The notes below the pieces were generated by a model that was given only the letters and a program-made list of their open reading frames with translations, did not search any database and was not told the origin of the DNA. From positions 3,609,501 through 3,673,500 of the forward strand of contig NZ_CP102263.1 in the NCBI RefSeq assembly GCF_025147485.1: DNA of 64,000 nucleotides, written 5' to 3'. Positions 54,665 to 62,737 of the stretch are shown in pieces. This DNA is from Bacteroides uniformis. GTDB lineage: Bacteria > Bacteroidota > Bacteroidia > Bacteroidales > Bacteroidaceae. The translations under genes and the position numbers were made by a program. The first letter of the stretch is position 1; each line of letters starts with the position of its first letter.

Positions 54665-55978
54665 ATGAAAATAGCCATTGTCGGTACAGGATACGTCGGT
54701 TTGGTAACCGGAACCTGCTTTGCGGAAATCGGTGTCAACGTTATTTGCGTAGACACGAACAGTGAAAAGATAGAGTCACTGAAAAAGGGTGTTATTCCTA
54801 TCTATGAAAATGGACTGGAAGAAATGGTTAGCCGGAATGTGAAAGCAGGACGCCTACAATTCACCACGTCTCTGGAGAGTTGTCTGAATGAGGTGGAAGT
54901 GGTATTCAGTGCCGTAGGTACACCACCCGATGAGGATGGAAGTGCCGACTTGAGCTATGTGCTGGAAGTTGCCCGCACCATTGGACGCAATATGCAGAAA
55001 TATGTGTTGGTGGTAACCAAAAGTACCGTTCCCGTAGGTACTGCCAGAAAAGTGCGGGCTACCATTCAAGAAGAACTTGATAAGAGAGGGATGAACATTG
55101 ACTTCGATGTCGCTTCGAATCCCGAGTTTCTGAAAGAAGGTAATGCTATCAACGATTTTATGAGTCCCGACCGTGTAGTGGTGGGAGTAGAGTCCGAACG
55201 AGCCAAGAAGATAATGAGCAAGCTCTACAAACCATTCCTGCTGAACAACTTCCGTGTCATCTTTATGGACATCCCTTCTGCAGAAATGACAAAGTATGCA
55301 GCTAACTCCATGCTTGCCACCCGCATCAGCTTCATGAACGACATTGCCAATTTGTGCGAATTGGTGGGAGCGGATGTAAACATGGTGCGCAGTGGTATCG
55401 GTTCGGATACCCGTATCGGACGCAAGTTCCTCTATCCGGGGATAGGTTACGGCGGTTCATGCTTCCCTAAGGATGTAAAGGCACTGATTAAAACGGCTGA
55501 ACTGAGCGGCTACAAGATGCGTGTACTCCATGCAGTAGAGGAGGTGAACGAGAAACAGAAGAGTATCTTATTCGAAAAGTTGCAGAAGCATTTCAATAAT
55601 GATTTGGAGGGAAAGACCATTGCCATTTGGGGGCTGGCCTTTAAACCCGAAACAGATGACATGCGTGAAGCCCCGGCTCTGGTATTGATTGACGAGTTGC
55701 TGAAGGCCGGTTGTAAAGTACGTGCCTACGACCCGGCTGCCATGAACGAATGCCGACGCCGCATAGGAGAAAGTATTTATTATGCGACAGATATGTATGA
55801 TGCTGCGCTGGATGCAGATGCACTGATGCTGGTGACCGAATGGAAAGAATTCCGCCTGCCTTCATGGGCAGTCATCAAGAAAACTATGGAGCAGCCGTTG
55901 GTATTGGACGGACGTAACATTTATGACAAGAAAGATATGGAAGAACAAGGTTTCACATATCATTGCATCGGAAAATAA
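54665..55978 (+). CDS. ugd: Ugd, UDP-glucose 6-dehydrogenase
   Basis: Ugd oxidises UDP-glucose to UDP-glucuronate for polysaccharides. The 437-residue protein has the NAD site IAIVGTGYVGLVTGTCFAEIG, FSAVGTPPDEDGSADLSYV, VTKSTVPVGT, ASNPEFLKEGNAINDF and the catalytic cysteine in GYGGSCFPKDVKAL. Its 3' end is followed 37 bp later by the DUF4738 lipoprotein start. Confidence 0.97.
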   Translation: MKIAIVGTGYVGLVTGTCFAEIGVNVICVDTNSEKIESLKKGVIPIYENGLEEMVSRNVKAGRLQFTTSLESCLNEVEVVFSAVGTPPDEDGSADLSYVLEVARTIGRNMQKYVLVVTKSTVPVGTARKVRATIQEELDKRGMNIDFDVASNPEFLKEGNAINDFMSPDRVVVGVESERAKKIMSKLYKPFLLNNFRVIFMDIPSAEMTKYAANSMLATRISFMNDIANLCELVGADVNMVRSGIGSDTRIGRKFLYPGIGYGGSCFPKDVKALIKTAELSGYKMRVLHAVEEVNEKQKSILFEKLQKHFNNDLEGKTIAIWGLAFKPETDDMREAPALVLIDELLKAGCKVRAYDPAAMNECRRRIGESIYYATDMYDAALDADALMLVTEWKEFRLPSWAVIKKTMEQPLVLDGRNIYDKKDMEEQGFTYHCIGK

Positions 55979-56015
55979 AGTTGCAGAAAAAAGAAAAGAA
56001 ATAAATAGGGACGTT

Positions 56016-56816
56016 ATGACAATAAAAGGAAGTGCGATTCTCATTGTACTTGTTGTCTCATTGGCCTCATGCAGCAACAGACAAACAGGAGAGGTTTCCG
56101 TAAAGGAAGACCTCATTGCAAAACAACTGTTACAAGGCATCTGGGTGAACGATGAAACAGAAATGCCGTTGATGCGCATCGAAGGGGATACGGTATATTA
56201 TGCCAACCCGCAAAGCGCTCCCGTACCTTTCAAGGTTGTTCACGATACAATCTACATATACAGCAATGAACCGGTGGCCTATAAGATAGACCGTCAAACG
56301 GAATACAGCTTCTGGTTCCACTCGCTGGCCGACGAAGTAATTAAACTGCATAAATCAGAGAATGCGGAAGATTCTTTGGTTTTCACCAGTCGAGAAGTGG
56401 AGGTCATTTCTACTACTCCGGAAGTGATAAAGAAAGACAGTATCGTAACATACAAGAATACAAGATATAGGGGATATGTATATATCAACCCTTCAAAGAT
56501 GAAGGTTTTCAAGACTTCCTATTCTGAAAATGGAATCAGTGTGGACAATGTGTATTATGATAATGTAATCCACATCTGTGTATACGAAGGGAAGAAGATG
56601 CTTTATGGCCAGGACATCACTAAAAAGATGTTTGCGGATATATTCCCTGCCGAAATGCTGGACCAGGCCATTCTTGCCGATATGAATTTCATGGGTGTGG
56701 ATAGTAAGGGGTACCATTATCAGGCAACCCTCGGCATACCCGAAAGTTCCGTATACAATTTGGTAAATATGATTATTGGTTTTGACAATACAATGAACAT
56801 AGAAAAAGCGGAATAA
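56016..56816 (+). CDS. DUF4738-like lipoprotein
   Basis: The reading frame from ATG 56016 gives 266 residues beginning MTIKGSAILIVLVVSLASCSNRQTG, a lipoprotein signal with lipobox LASC. The longer frame from 55923 overlaps ugd and is not needed. The body has a beta-rich core (MPLMRIEGDTVYYANPQSAPVPFKVV) and a C-terminal YNLVNMIIGFDNTMNI that fits Bacteroides DUF4738 proteins as I remember them. Function is unknown. The stop codon lies inside the terminator hairpin. Confidence 0.78.
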   Translation: MTIKGSAILIVLVVSLASCSNRQTGEVSVKEDLIAKQLLQGIWVNDETEMPLMRIEGDTVYYANPQSAPVPFKVVHDTIYIYSNEPVAYKIDRQTEYSFWFHSLADEVIKLHKSENAEDSLVFTSREVEVISTTPEVIKKDSIVTYKNTRYRGYVYINPSKMKVFKTSYSENGISVDNVYYDNVIHICVYEGKKMLYGQDITKKMFADIFPAEMLDQAILADMNFMGVDSKGYHYQATLGIPESSVYNLVNMIIGFDNTMNIEKAE

Positions 56817-56831
56817 ATCCGCTTTTTCTAT
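56799..56831. terminator. Bidirectional terminator between the DUF4738 and helicase genes
   Basis: ATAGAAAAAGCGGA pairs with TCCGCTTTTTCTAT around a five-base loop. A- and T-rich flanks serve both strands, and it sits between convergent genes. Confidence 0.85.
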
Positions 56832-56852
56832 TTCTTTTCTTCACCACAATGT

Positions 56853-58139
56853 TTATTTCTTCTCGCCGCCATTCTGTGGACGTTTGGCTCTGGGCTTTCC
56901 ACCTTTACTATTGTTACGGCCGTTCTTGTTTTCTCCTGGCTTACGTCCGTTTCCACGGCCGCCCCGTCTTCCTCCGTCAAATGCTCTCGGCTTGTATTCG
57001 GGGGCTTCGCCCAGCTCCTCGGGAACCGGTATTTTATAGATGTCCCTATCCAGGAATTTTTCGATATTCTTAAAGTTCCCCTGCTCCTTTTCGGAAACGA
57101 AAGTGATGGCTACGCCGTCATTATTGGCACGCGCCGTACGTCCGATGCGGTGCACATAATCTTCACTGTCGTGGGGAACGTCATAGTTTATCACCAGACG
57201 GATGTCATCGATATCAATACCTCTCGCAACGATATCTGTAGCTACCAGGATATTGATACGTCCTGCCTTGAATTCGTACATCACTTCTTCGCGCTGTGCC
57301 TGCTCTAAATCGGAGTGCATTTCACCAACGTTCAGTTTCATCTGCTTCAAGGCTTTGGTCACTTCCTTCACTTTCAGTTTGGAAGAAGCAAAGATGATGA
57401 CGCGTTCCGGCGTCTCCTCTGCAAAGAGGCTACGGATGATGCCCAGCTTCTGATTCTCGTAGCAGACATAGGCTGCCTGCACAATCTTTTCCGCTGGTTT
57501 GGAAACCGCCAACTTCACTTCGGCGGGATTGTTCAGAATGTTGCCAGCCAACTGTTGTATCTTGGCAGGCATGGTAGCAGAGAACATAATGGTCTGCCGC
57601 TCTTTAGGGAGAAACTTGACAATCTGCATAATGTCATCATAGAATCCCATATCCAGCATCCGGTCTGCTTCATCCAAAATAAAATAAGAGACACGCGAAA
57701 GGTCTACATAGCCAAGACTGAGGTGGGCTATCAGACGTCCCGGAGTGGCAATGACAACATCTGCACCCAATGTCAAACCTCTTTTCTGCTGTTCGAACAG
57801 AACTCCGTCATTACCGCCATACACTGCCACACTGGAAACCGGCATGAAGTAGGAGAAGCCCTCCATCTGCTGGTCTATCTGTTGTGCCAACTCACGGGTA
57901 GGAGCCATGACAATGCAATTGATAGCATCGGCAGGGTGTCCACCTTCTGAAAGCTTGTTCAATATAGGCAACAAATATGCAGCTGTTTTTCCCGTTCCGG
58001 TTTGTGCCACCGCTATTAAATCTCGGCCTTCAAGTATAACGGGAATTGATTGTTCTTGTATGGGGGTGCACTCTTCAAAGCGCATGGCATCCAGTGCCTC
58101 CAGCACATTGCCATTCAAATGTAGTTCTGAAAACTTCAT
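56853..58139 (-). CDS. DEAD-box RNA helicase (RhlE-like)
   Basis: All helicase motifs are visible in order: Q motif FEECTPIQEQSIP, AQTGTGKTAAYLLP, APTRELAQQI, TPGRLIAHL, DEADRMLDMGF, SATMP, ATDIVARGIDIDD and HRIGRTAR. The final 45 residues are a basic Gly/Arg/Lys/Asn-rich tail (GGRRGGRGNGRKPG...), common in RhlE-type proteins that act on rRNA or mRNA. The product has 428 residues. A TATCTTTG promoter box lies at 58162-58169. Confidence 0.95.
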   Translation of the reverse strand: MKFSELHLNGNVLEALDAMRFEECTPIQEQSIPVILEGRDLIAVAQTGTGKTAAYLLPILNKLSEGGHPADAINCIVMAPTRELAQQIDQQMEGFSYFMPVSSVAVYGGNDGVLFEQQKRGLTLGADVVIATPGRLIAHLSLGYVDLSRVSYFILDEADRMLDMGFYDDIMQIVKFLPKERQTIMFSATMPAKIQQLAGNILNNPAEVKLAVSKPAEKIVQAAYVCYENQKLGIIRSLFAEETPERVIIFASSKLKVKEVTKALKQMKLNVGEMHSDLEQAQREEVMYEFKAGRINILVATDIVARGIDIDDIRLVINYDVPHDSEDYVHRIGRTARANNDGVAITFVSEKEQGNFKNIEKFLDRDIYKIPVPEELGEAPEYKPRAFDGGRRGGRGNGRKPGENKNGRNNSKGGKPRAKRPQNGGEKK

Positions 58140-58161
58140 GTATCTCTTTTAAATTTGAGCA

Positions 58162-58169
58162 CAAAGATA
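58162..58169 (-). promoter_or_regulatory. -7 box of the helicase promoter
   Basis: TATCTTTG on the minus strand, 22 bases before the ATG at 58139. Confidence 0.55.
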
Positions 58170-58196
58170 GGACTTTTTTTTGAATGTACTAATGAA

Positions 58197-59423
58197 TTAA
58201 TGGATATCAATGTATGAATCCTTGAAACCTAAGAAGTAAAGTACCCCGTCCAAACCAATGGTGTTGATGGATTGCTTGGCATTGGCAACTACTTTGGGCT
58301 TTGCATGGAAAGCGATTCCAAGGCCGGCAATTCCCAGCATGGGCAGGTCGTTGGCACCGTCGCCCACAGCAATAGTCTGCGCAATATCCACTTTCTCCAC
58401 CTGAGCTATCAAACGCAGCAACTCTGCCTTACGCTTACCGTCGACTACATCACCGAGATAGCGGCCGGTCAGTTTGCCATCCTCTATTTCCAACTCGTTG
58501 GCATACACATAGTCTATACCGTACTTCTTCTGGAGGTACTGCCCGAAGTAGGTAAACCCTCCCGAAAGAATAGCTATCTTGTAACCGTATTTCTTCAAAA
58601 CATACATCAGGCGATCCACACCTTCCGTAATGGGAAGATTTTCTGCAATCTCCTGCATCACGGACTCATCCAATCCTTTCAATAAAGCCACTCGTTCGCG
58701 AAAGCTCTCAATGAAATCTATCTCACCACGCATGGCGCGTTCGGTAATGGCCTTTACCTGGTCGCCCACACCCGCACGTATGGCCAATTCATCAATCACT
58801 TCTGTTTCAATCAGCGTAGAGTCCATATCGAAGCAAATGAGGCGGCGCATCCGGCGGTACATATTGTCCAACTGGAAAGAGAAATCCATTTCCAGTTCGG
58901 TTGCCAGTTTCATCAACTGTTCTTGCATGGCAATACGGTCTTTCGGAGTGCCACGAACGGAAAATTCGATGCAGGCGCGTGTACGCGATTCGCATTCGTC
59001 CAGCGGGATACGTCCTGTAAGGCGCTTGATGGCATCGATATTCATGCCTTGCTCTGCAAGAATACGGGTAACGGCAGATATTTGACGGGCAGACAACTTA
59101 CGCCCCAATAAAGTAAGAATATAGCGGTTCTTTCCCTGCATATTCACCCAATCCTCGTACTCTTTGGTAGTAATGGGGTAGAAACGGACAGTCACGCCCA
59201 GGGAGGAAGCCTTGAAAAGCAGTTCCTTCATAATGAACCCCGAGTGTTGTTCTTCCGTCTTGCACAAAATGCCCAACGAAAGAGTATTGTGAATATCTGC
59301 CTGGCCAATATCCAGAATGGTAGCATCATATTTCGCCAGAATTTCCGTCACGGAAGCTGTCAGTCCCGGACGGTCTTCACCCGTAATACGTATTAGGATG
59401 AGTTCAGTGTTCAATGGTTGCAT
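58197..59423 (-). CDS. serB: SerB, phosphoserine phosphatase with N-terminal ACT domains
   Basis: SerB dephosphorylates phosphoserine in the last step of serine synthesis. The first 170 residues form ACT domains (LIRITGEDRPGLTASVTEILAKYDATILDIGQ and RYILTLLGRKLSARQISAVTRILAEQG), and residues 190-400 the HAD phosphatase with CFDMDSTLIETEVIDELA, LSGGFTYFG and AVGDGANDLPMLG. The length of 408 residues fits the ACT-SerB form. Promoter box TACTTTTG lies at 59454-59461. Confidence 0.96.
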   Translation of the reverse strand: MQPLNTELILIRITGEDRPGLTASVTEILAKYDATILDIGQADIHNTLSLGILCKTEEQHSGFIMKELLFKASSLGVTVRFYPITTKEYEDWVNMQGKNRYILTLLGRKLSARQISAVTRILAEQGMNIDAIKRLTGRIPLDECESRTRACIEFSVRGTPKDRIAMQEQLMKLATELEMDFSFQLDNMYRRMRRLICFDMDSTLIETEVIDELAIRAGVGDQVKAITERAMRGEIDFIESFRERVALLKGLDESVMQEIAENLPITEGVDRLMYVLKKYGYKIAILSGGFTYFGQYLQKKYGIDYVYANELEIEDGKLTGRYLGDVVDGKRKAELLRLIAQVEKVDIAQTIAVGDGANDLPMLGIAGLGIAFHAKPKVVANAKQSINTIGLDGVLYFLGFKDSYIDIH

Positions 59424-59453
59424 AAGTCATCTTTTTGATAGAATAATAGGCTA

Positions 59454-59461
59454 CAAAAGTA
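59454..59461 (-). promoter_or_regulatory. -7 box of the serB promoter
   Basis: TACTTTTG on the minus strand, about 30 bases before the serB ATG. Confidence 0.55.
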
Positions 59462-59533
59462 AGGAAAATTCCCACTATTTATGCTAAATAACATAAAAAT
59501 ATGCCTCTAAAAAGTGAGAAAAATGCTTGTTTA

Positions 59534-59566
59534 TTTGGAAGTTTGTTTAGGAATTACTTACCTTTG
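59534..59566 (+). promoter_or_regulatory. Promoter of the thioredoxin-fold gene
   Basis: TTTG (59534-59537), 21 bases, TACCTTTG (59559-59566). The coding region starts at 59700, so the leader is about 130 bases; I see no riboswitch in it. Confidence 0.75.
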
Positions 59567-59699
59567 CACCCGATTTCACAATTAAAAGCTTTGATTATCA
59601 GTGTATTTATCACTATTCAAGGCTTTGACAAGACGATGTTCCGGGAAGAAATCACTGTTGAAGGACAGTCCCGGATAGTATTAACCAAAACCGTGCCGC

Positions 59700-60200
59700 A
59701 TGAAATATGCAAAATGGATTTTTGTTGTATTACTAATAAGTTCCTTGACTTCTTTTGTAGAAAAAGACAAACCTACCGGAGGTTTGAATGTGGGTGACAT
59801 GGCCCCGGATTTCAAAATCCAAACCATGTCGGCAGAGCAATCCCAAACCGAACTTTCAGACTTGAAAGGAAAGTATGTATTGCTCAGTTTTTGGGCAAGT
59901 TACGACGCGCAGTCCCGGATGCAAAACGCAAGTTTGAGCAATGCGCTTCGCTCTACTGCCCGCAACAATGTGAAGATGGTTTCAGTTTCATTCGATGAGT
60001 ATCAGTCAATCTTTGAAGAAACCATCCGTAAGGACCAAATAGTTACGCCCACTTGTTTCGTGGAAACTAAAGGCGAATATTCCGGCCTCTTTAAGAAATA
60101 TCGCTTGGGTCGCGGATTCACTAACTATTTACTGGATGATAATGGTGTAATTATTGCCAAAAACATCTCTGCTGCAGAACTTTCCGCTTACTTGAATTAA
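59700..60200 (+). CDS. Thioredoxin-fold (TlpA/AhpC-like) protein lacking the CxxC motif
   Basis: The 166-residue protein has a signal-anchor N-terminus (WIFVVLLISSLTSF) and the TlpA-type core VGDMAPDFKIQTMSAEQ, LSDLKGKYVLLSFWASYDAQSR and PTCFVETKGEY. In active members a CxxC follows the SFWAS-type segment; here the residues are Y-D-A-Q, so normal disulfide exchange is not possible. A single cysteine is in TPTCFVET. It may be a binding or scaffold protein. It stands alone between serB and the lptG group. Confidence 0.85.
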   Translation: MKYAKWIFVVLLISSLTSFVEKDKPTGGLNVGDMAPDFKIQTMSAEQSQTELSDLKGKYVLLSFWASYDAQSRMQNASLSNALRSTARNNVKMVSVSFDEYQSIFEETIRKDQIVTPTCFVETKGEYSGLFKKYRLGRGFTNYLLDDNGVIIAKNISAAELSAYLN

Positions 60201-60334
60201 GCTTGCTGATGCCCGGTGCATGCAACAGCAACTTAAAGAACCTGTAAGACGAAAGTGAGGGTGTTCCCCGGAAACCGACGTCTCTTTCCGGCAAAAAAGG
60301 GAACAGAACAAAAGAGGAAAATGAATACAACAAA

Positions 60335-60384
60335 AAGCCCCTCCCGCACTTGTACAACGCAAAAGTGGGAGGGGCTTCTTATTT
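60335..60384 (+). terminator. Terminator after the thioredoxin-fold gene
   Basis: AAGCCCCTCCC-CACTT pairs with AAGTGGGAGGGGCTT (one bulged G), followed by CTTATTTT. Confidence 0.85.
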
Positions 60385-60403
60385 TAATGGGCTTCCAGAG
60401 ACA

Positions 60404-60473
60404 AACATCCTAAACCTCTGCTTTAGTACGCCAAACCTCAACTTGAGCAAGCTGAAGTAGAGGTTTAGAATGC
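60404..60473 (-). terminator. Hairpin beyond lptG
   Basis: CTAAACCTCT (60410-60419) pairs with AGAGGTTTAG (60459-60468), with an inner CTCAACTTGAG stem. It begins next to the lptG stop codon and may terminate the lon-tgt-lptG transcript. Confidence 0.55.
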
Positions 60474-61610
60474 TTATTTCGGCGCTTTCCTATATAGATA
60501 GAATGCAATGAAGGCATACATTATATTCGGTATCCACACAGCGATGACCGGAGGCATGTTGCCGTTCACGGCAAATGTGGAAGCAATGGTCTGAAACAGA
60601 ATATAAGAGAAACTCAATGCCAAGCCTATACCTAAATGCAATCCCATTCCACCTTTCGTTTTCTTGGAAGACAAAGACACTCCAATCAGCGTCAGGATAA
60701 AGGAGGCAAACGACATGGCAATGCGTTTGTGGTACTCTATCTCAAATTCCTTAATGTTGGCAAAGCCGCGTTGCCGCTGCCTGTTGATGTACTCGCTTAG
60801 CTGAGGGCTGGTCAACATCTCCTGCTGGTTCTTCATAATCAGGAAGTCGGCAGGCTCCATAAAAAGGGTAGTGTCTATGCGGTCACCCTTCGTGATACTC
60901 TCCTTCATGCCATCCATCTGGCGAATCATATAATCCTTGATTTTCCACTTATGCACGGCCGTCGTGTCGTAGGTAATGGAACGGGCTGTAAGGTGGGAGA
61001 CCAGTTGCTTGTCATTGAACTTGTCCAAAGAAAAGCGATAACCGGTCTTGCTGTAGTCTTCAAAACGTTCGATATAGGCAATTACCCCCGAATCCACTTC
61101 CAGCTGGATGTTCCGTGCCGTATTCGCCTTACGGGGTTTGTAGTACTTGTCCTCAAAATTGATACGTGTCACACTGCCTTTGGGAATGACATAAGACCCG
61201 AGGCAGAACGTCACTACCGCAATGATTGCCGCAGATACCATATAAGGACGCAACATACGCTTGAAGCTCATTCCCGTAGAGAACATGGCAATAATTTCCG
61301 AGTTCTCCGCCAGTTTGGAAGTAAAGAAGATTACTGCGATAAACACGAACAGCGGACTGAACAGATTGGCAAAGTAGGGGATGAAGTTCAGATAATAATC
61401 AAAGACAATAGCATTCCACGGCGCTTCATGAGACATGAAGCGGTCCATCTTCTCGTTGAAGTCGAACACCACCGCAATGGAGATAATCAATGCGATGGCA
61501 AAGACATATGTACCCAGGAACTTCTTAATAATGTACCAGTCCAGCCGCTTCAGGAATTTACCTCTCGGCAGCTTTATATTCTTCCATATCCTCCAGTTCA
61601 TTTTTCTCAT
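60474..61610 (-). CDS. LptF/LptG-family LPS export permease
   Basis: This permease family forms the membrane part of the LPS extraction transporter with LptB. The 378-residue protein has three N-terminal spans (KKFLGTYVFAIALIISIAVVFDF...FFTSKLAENSEIIAMFSTGMSFKRML), a large periplasmic beta-jellyroll, and three C-terminal spans (MSFASFILTLIGVSLSS, ILFQTIASTFAVNG). Whether it is LptF or LptG cannot be decided here. The ATG at 61610 overlaps the tgt stop (ATGA); M4 is an alternative. Confidence 0.93.
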   Translation of the reverse strand: MRKMNWRIWKNIKLPRGKFLKRLDWYIIKKFLGTYVFAIALIISIAVVFDFNEKMDRFMSHEAPWNAIVFDYYLNFIPYFANLFSPLFVFIAVIFFTSKLAENSEIIAMFSTGMSFKRMLRPYMVSAAIIAVVTFCLGSYVIPKGSVTRINFEDKYYKPRKANTARNIQLEVDSGVIAYIERFEDYSKTGYRFSLDKFNDKQLVSHLTARSITYDTTAVHKWKIKDYMIRQMDGMKESITKGDRIDTTLFMEPADFLIMKNQQEMLTSPQLSEYINRQRQRGFANIKEFEIEYHKRIAMSFASFILTLIGVSLSSKKTKGGMGLHLGIGLALSFSYILFQTIASTFAVNGNMPPVIAVWIPNIMYAFIAFYLYRKAPK

Positions 61611-62737
61611 AATCTTGTCGATACGCGTTTCACCATCATCGGTTTCCAGGTAGCAAAGTCGCCTGCAATGATATGCTTACGTGCCTCGCCTGCCAGCCAC
61701 AGATAGAAAGCCAAGTTGTGGATAGATGCTATCTGCATGGCAAGCAGCTCTTGTGCATGGAACAGATGGCGCAAATACGCCTTGCTGTACATGGTATCCA
61801 CGTAGGAGGCGCCATCCGCTTCAATGGGAGAGAAATCCATCTCCCATTTCTTGTTGCGCATGTTCATGATGCCGTCTTTGGTAAACAACATCCCGTTGCG
61901 TCCGTTTCGGGTAGGCATCACACAGTCGAACATATCGACACCGCGTTCAATGCCCTCTAGAATGTTTACCGGGGTCCCGACTCCCATCAGATAGCGAGGC
62001 TTGTCTTTGGGAAGAATACCGTTCACCAGCTCAATCATCTCGTACATCTTGTCTACAGGCTCGCCCACAGCCAGACCACCAATGGCATTACCGTCAGCAC
62101 CTTTAGAGGCAACAAACTCTGCTGACTGCTCGCGGAGGTCGCGATAGACGCACCCCTGCACAATGGGAAATAAGGATTGCTGATAACCGTATTTCGGTTC
62201 TGTTTCGTTGAAACGCTTGATACAACGGTCCAGCCAGCGATGTGTCAATCCCAGTGATTTTTTGGCATATTCGTAGTCCGAATCCCCCGGAGGACATTCA
62301 TCAAAGGCCATCATGATGTCTGCACCGATAGTCCGTTCTATATCCATCACCTTCTCCGGTGTAAAGATATGCTTGCTACCGTCGATGTGTGAACGGAATT
62401 CCGCACCTTCTTCGCGCAACTTGCGGATACCGGACAACGAGAATACCTGGAAACCGCCGCTGTCTGTCAGCATAGGACGGTCAAAGCCGTTGAACTTATG
62501 CAGTCCACCGGCTTTCTCTATCACTTCCAGTCCCGGACGCAGATAAAGATGATAGGTATTACCCAATATAATCTGCGCCTTTATATCCTCTTTCAGCTCA
62601 GGCAGATGCACGCCTTTCACTGTTCCCACTGTACCTACCGGCATAAAGATAGGTGTCTCAATCTGCCCGTGGTCAGTAGTAATCAGTCCGGCACGTGCAT
62701 TGGTCTTGCTGTCTGTATATTGTAACTCGAATGTCAT
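61607..62737 (-). CDS. tgt: Tgt, queuine/preQ1 tRNA-guanine transglycosylase without the zinc cysteines
   Basis: Tgt replaces the wobble G34 of GUN-anticodon tRNAs with preQ1. Catalytic segments are intact: [17 protein letters not shown] at 90-106, [19 protein letters not shown] and the nucleophile Asp in [13 protein letters not shown] (270-282). The C-terminal zinc site CxCxxC...H is altered: the region aligned with it reads [15 protein letters not shown] (307-321), with no cysteine, though the following IHNL histidine (H340) remains. The product has 376 residues and starts inside the lon stop (ATGA). Confidence 0.94.
   Translation of the reverse strand: MTFELQYTDSKTNARAGLITTDHGQIETPIFMPVGTVGTVKGVHLPELKEDIKAQIILGNTYHLYLRPGLEVIEKAGGLHKFNGFDRPMLTDSGGFQVFSLSGIRKLREEGAEFRSHIDGSKHIFTPEKVMDIERTIGADIMMAFDECPPGDSDYEYAKKSLGLTHRWLDRCIKRFNETEPKYGYQQSLFPIVQGCVYRDLREQSAEFVASKGADGNAIGGLAVGEPVDKMYEMIELVNGILPKDKPRYLMGVGTPVNILEGIERGVDMFDCVMPTRNGRNGMLFTKDGIMNMRNKKWEMDFSPIEADGASYVDTMYSKAYLRHLFHAQELLAMQIASIHNLAFYLWLAGEARKHIIAGDFATWKPMMVKRVSTRL

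Noticed and set aside
55923..56015. Longer N-terminus for the DUF4738-like lipoprotein
   Set aside because: It would overlap ugd and bury the lipoprotein signal; ATG 56016 gives a proper signal peptide.
59501..59797. 98-codon frame upstream of the thioredoxin-fold gene
   Set aside because: It crosses the promoter of that gene, overlaps its start in another frame, and resembles no protein; an uORF cannot be excluded but is unsupported.
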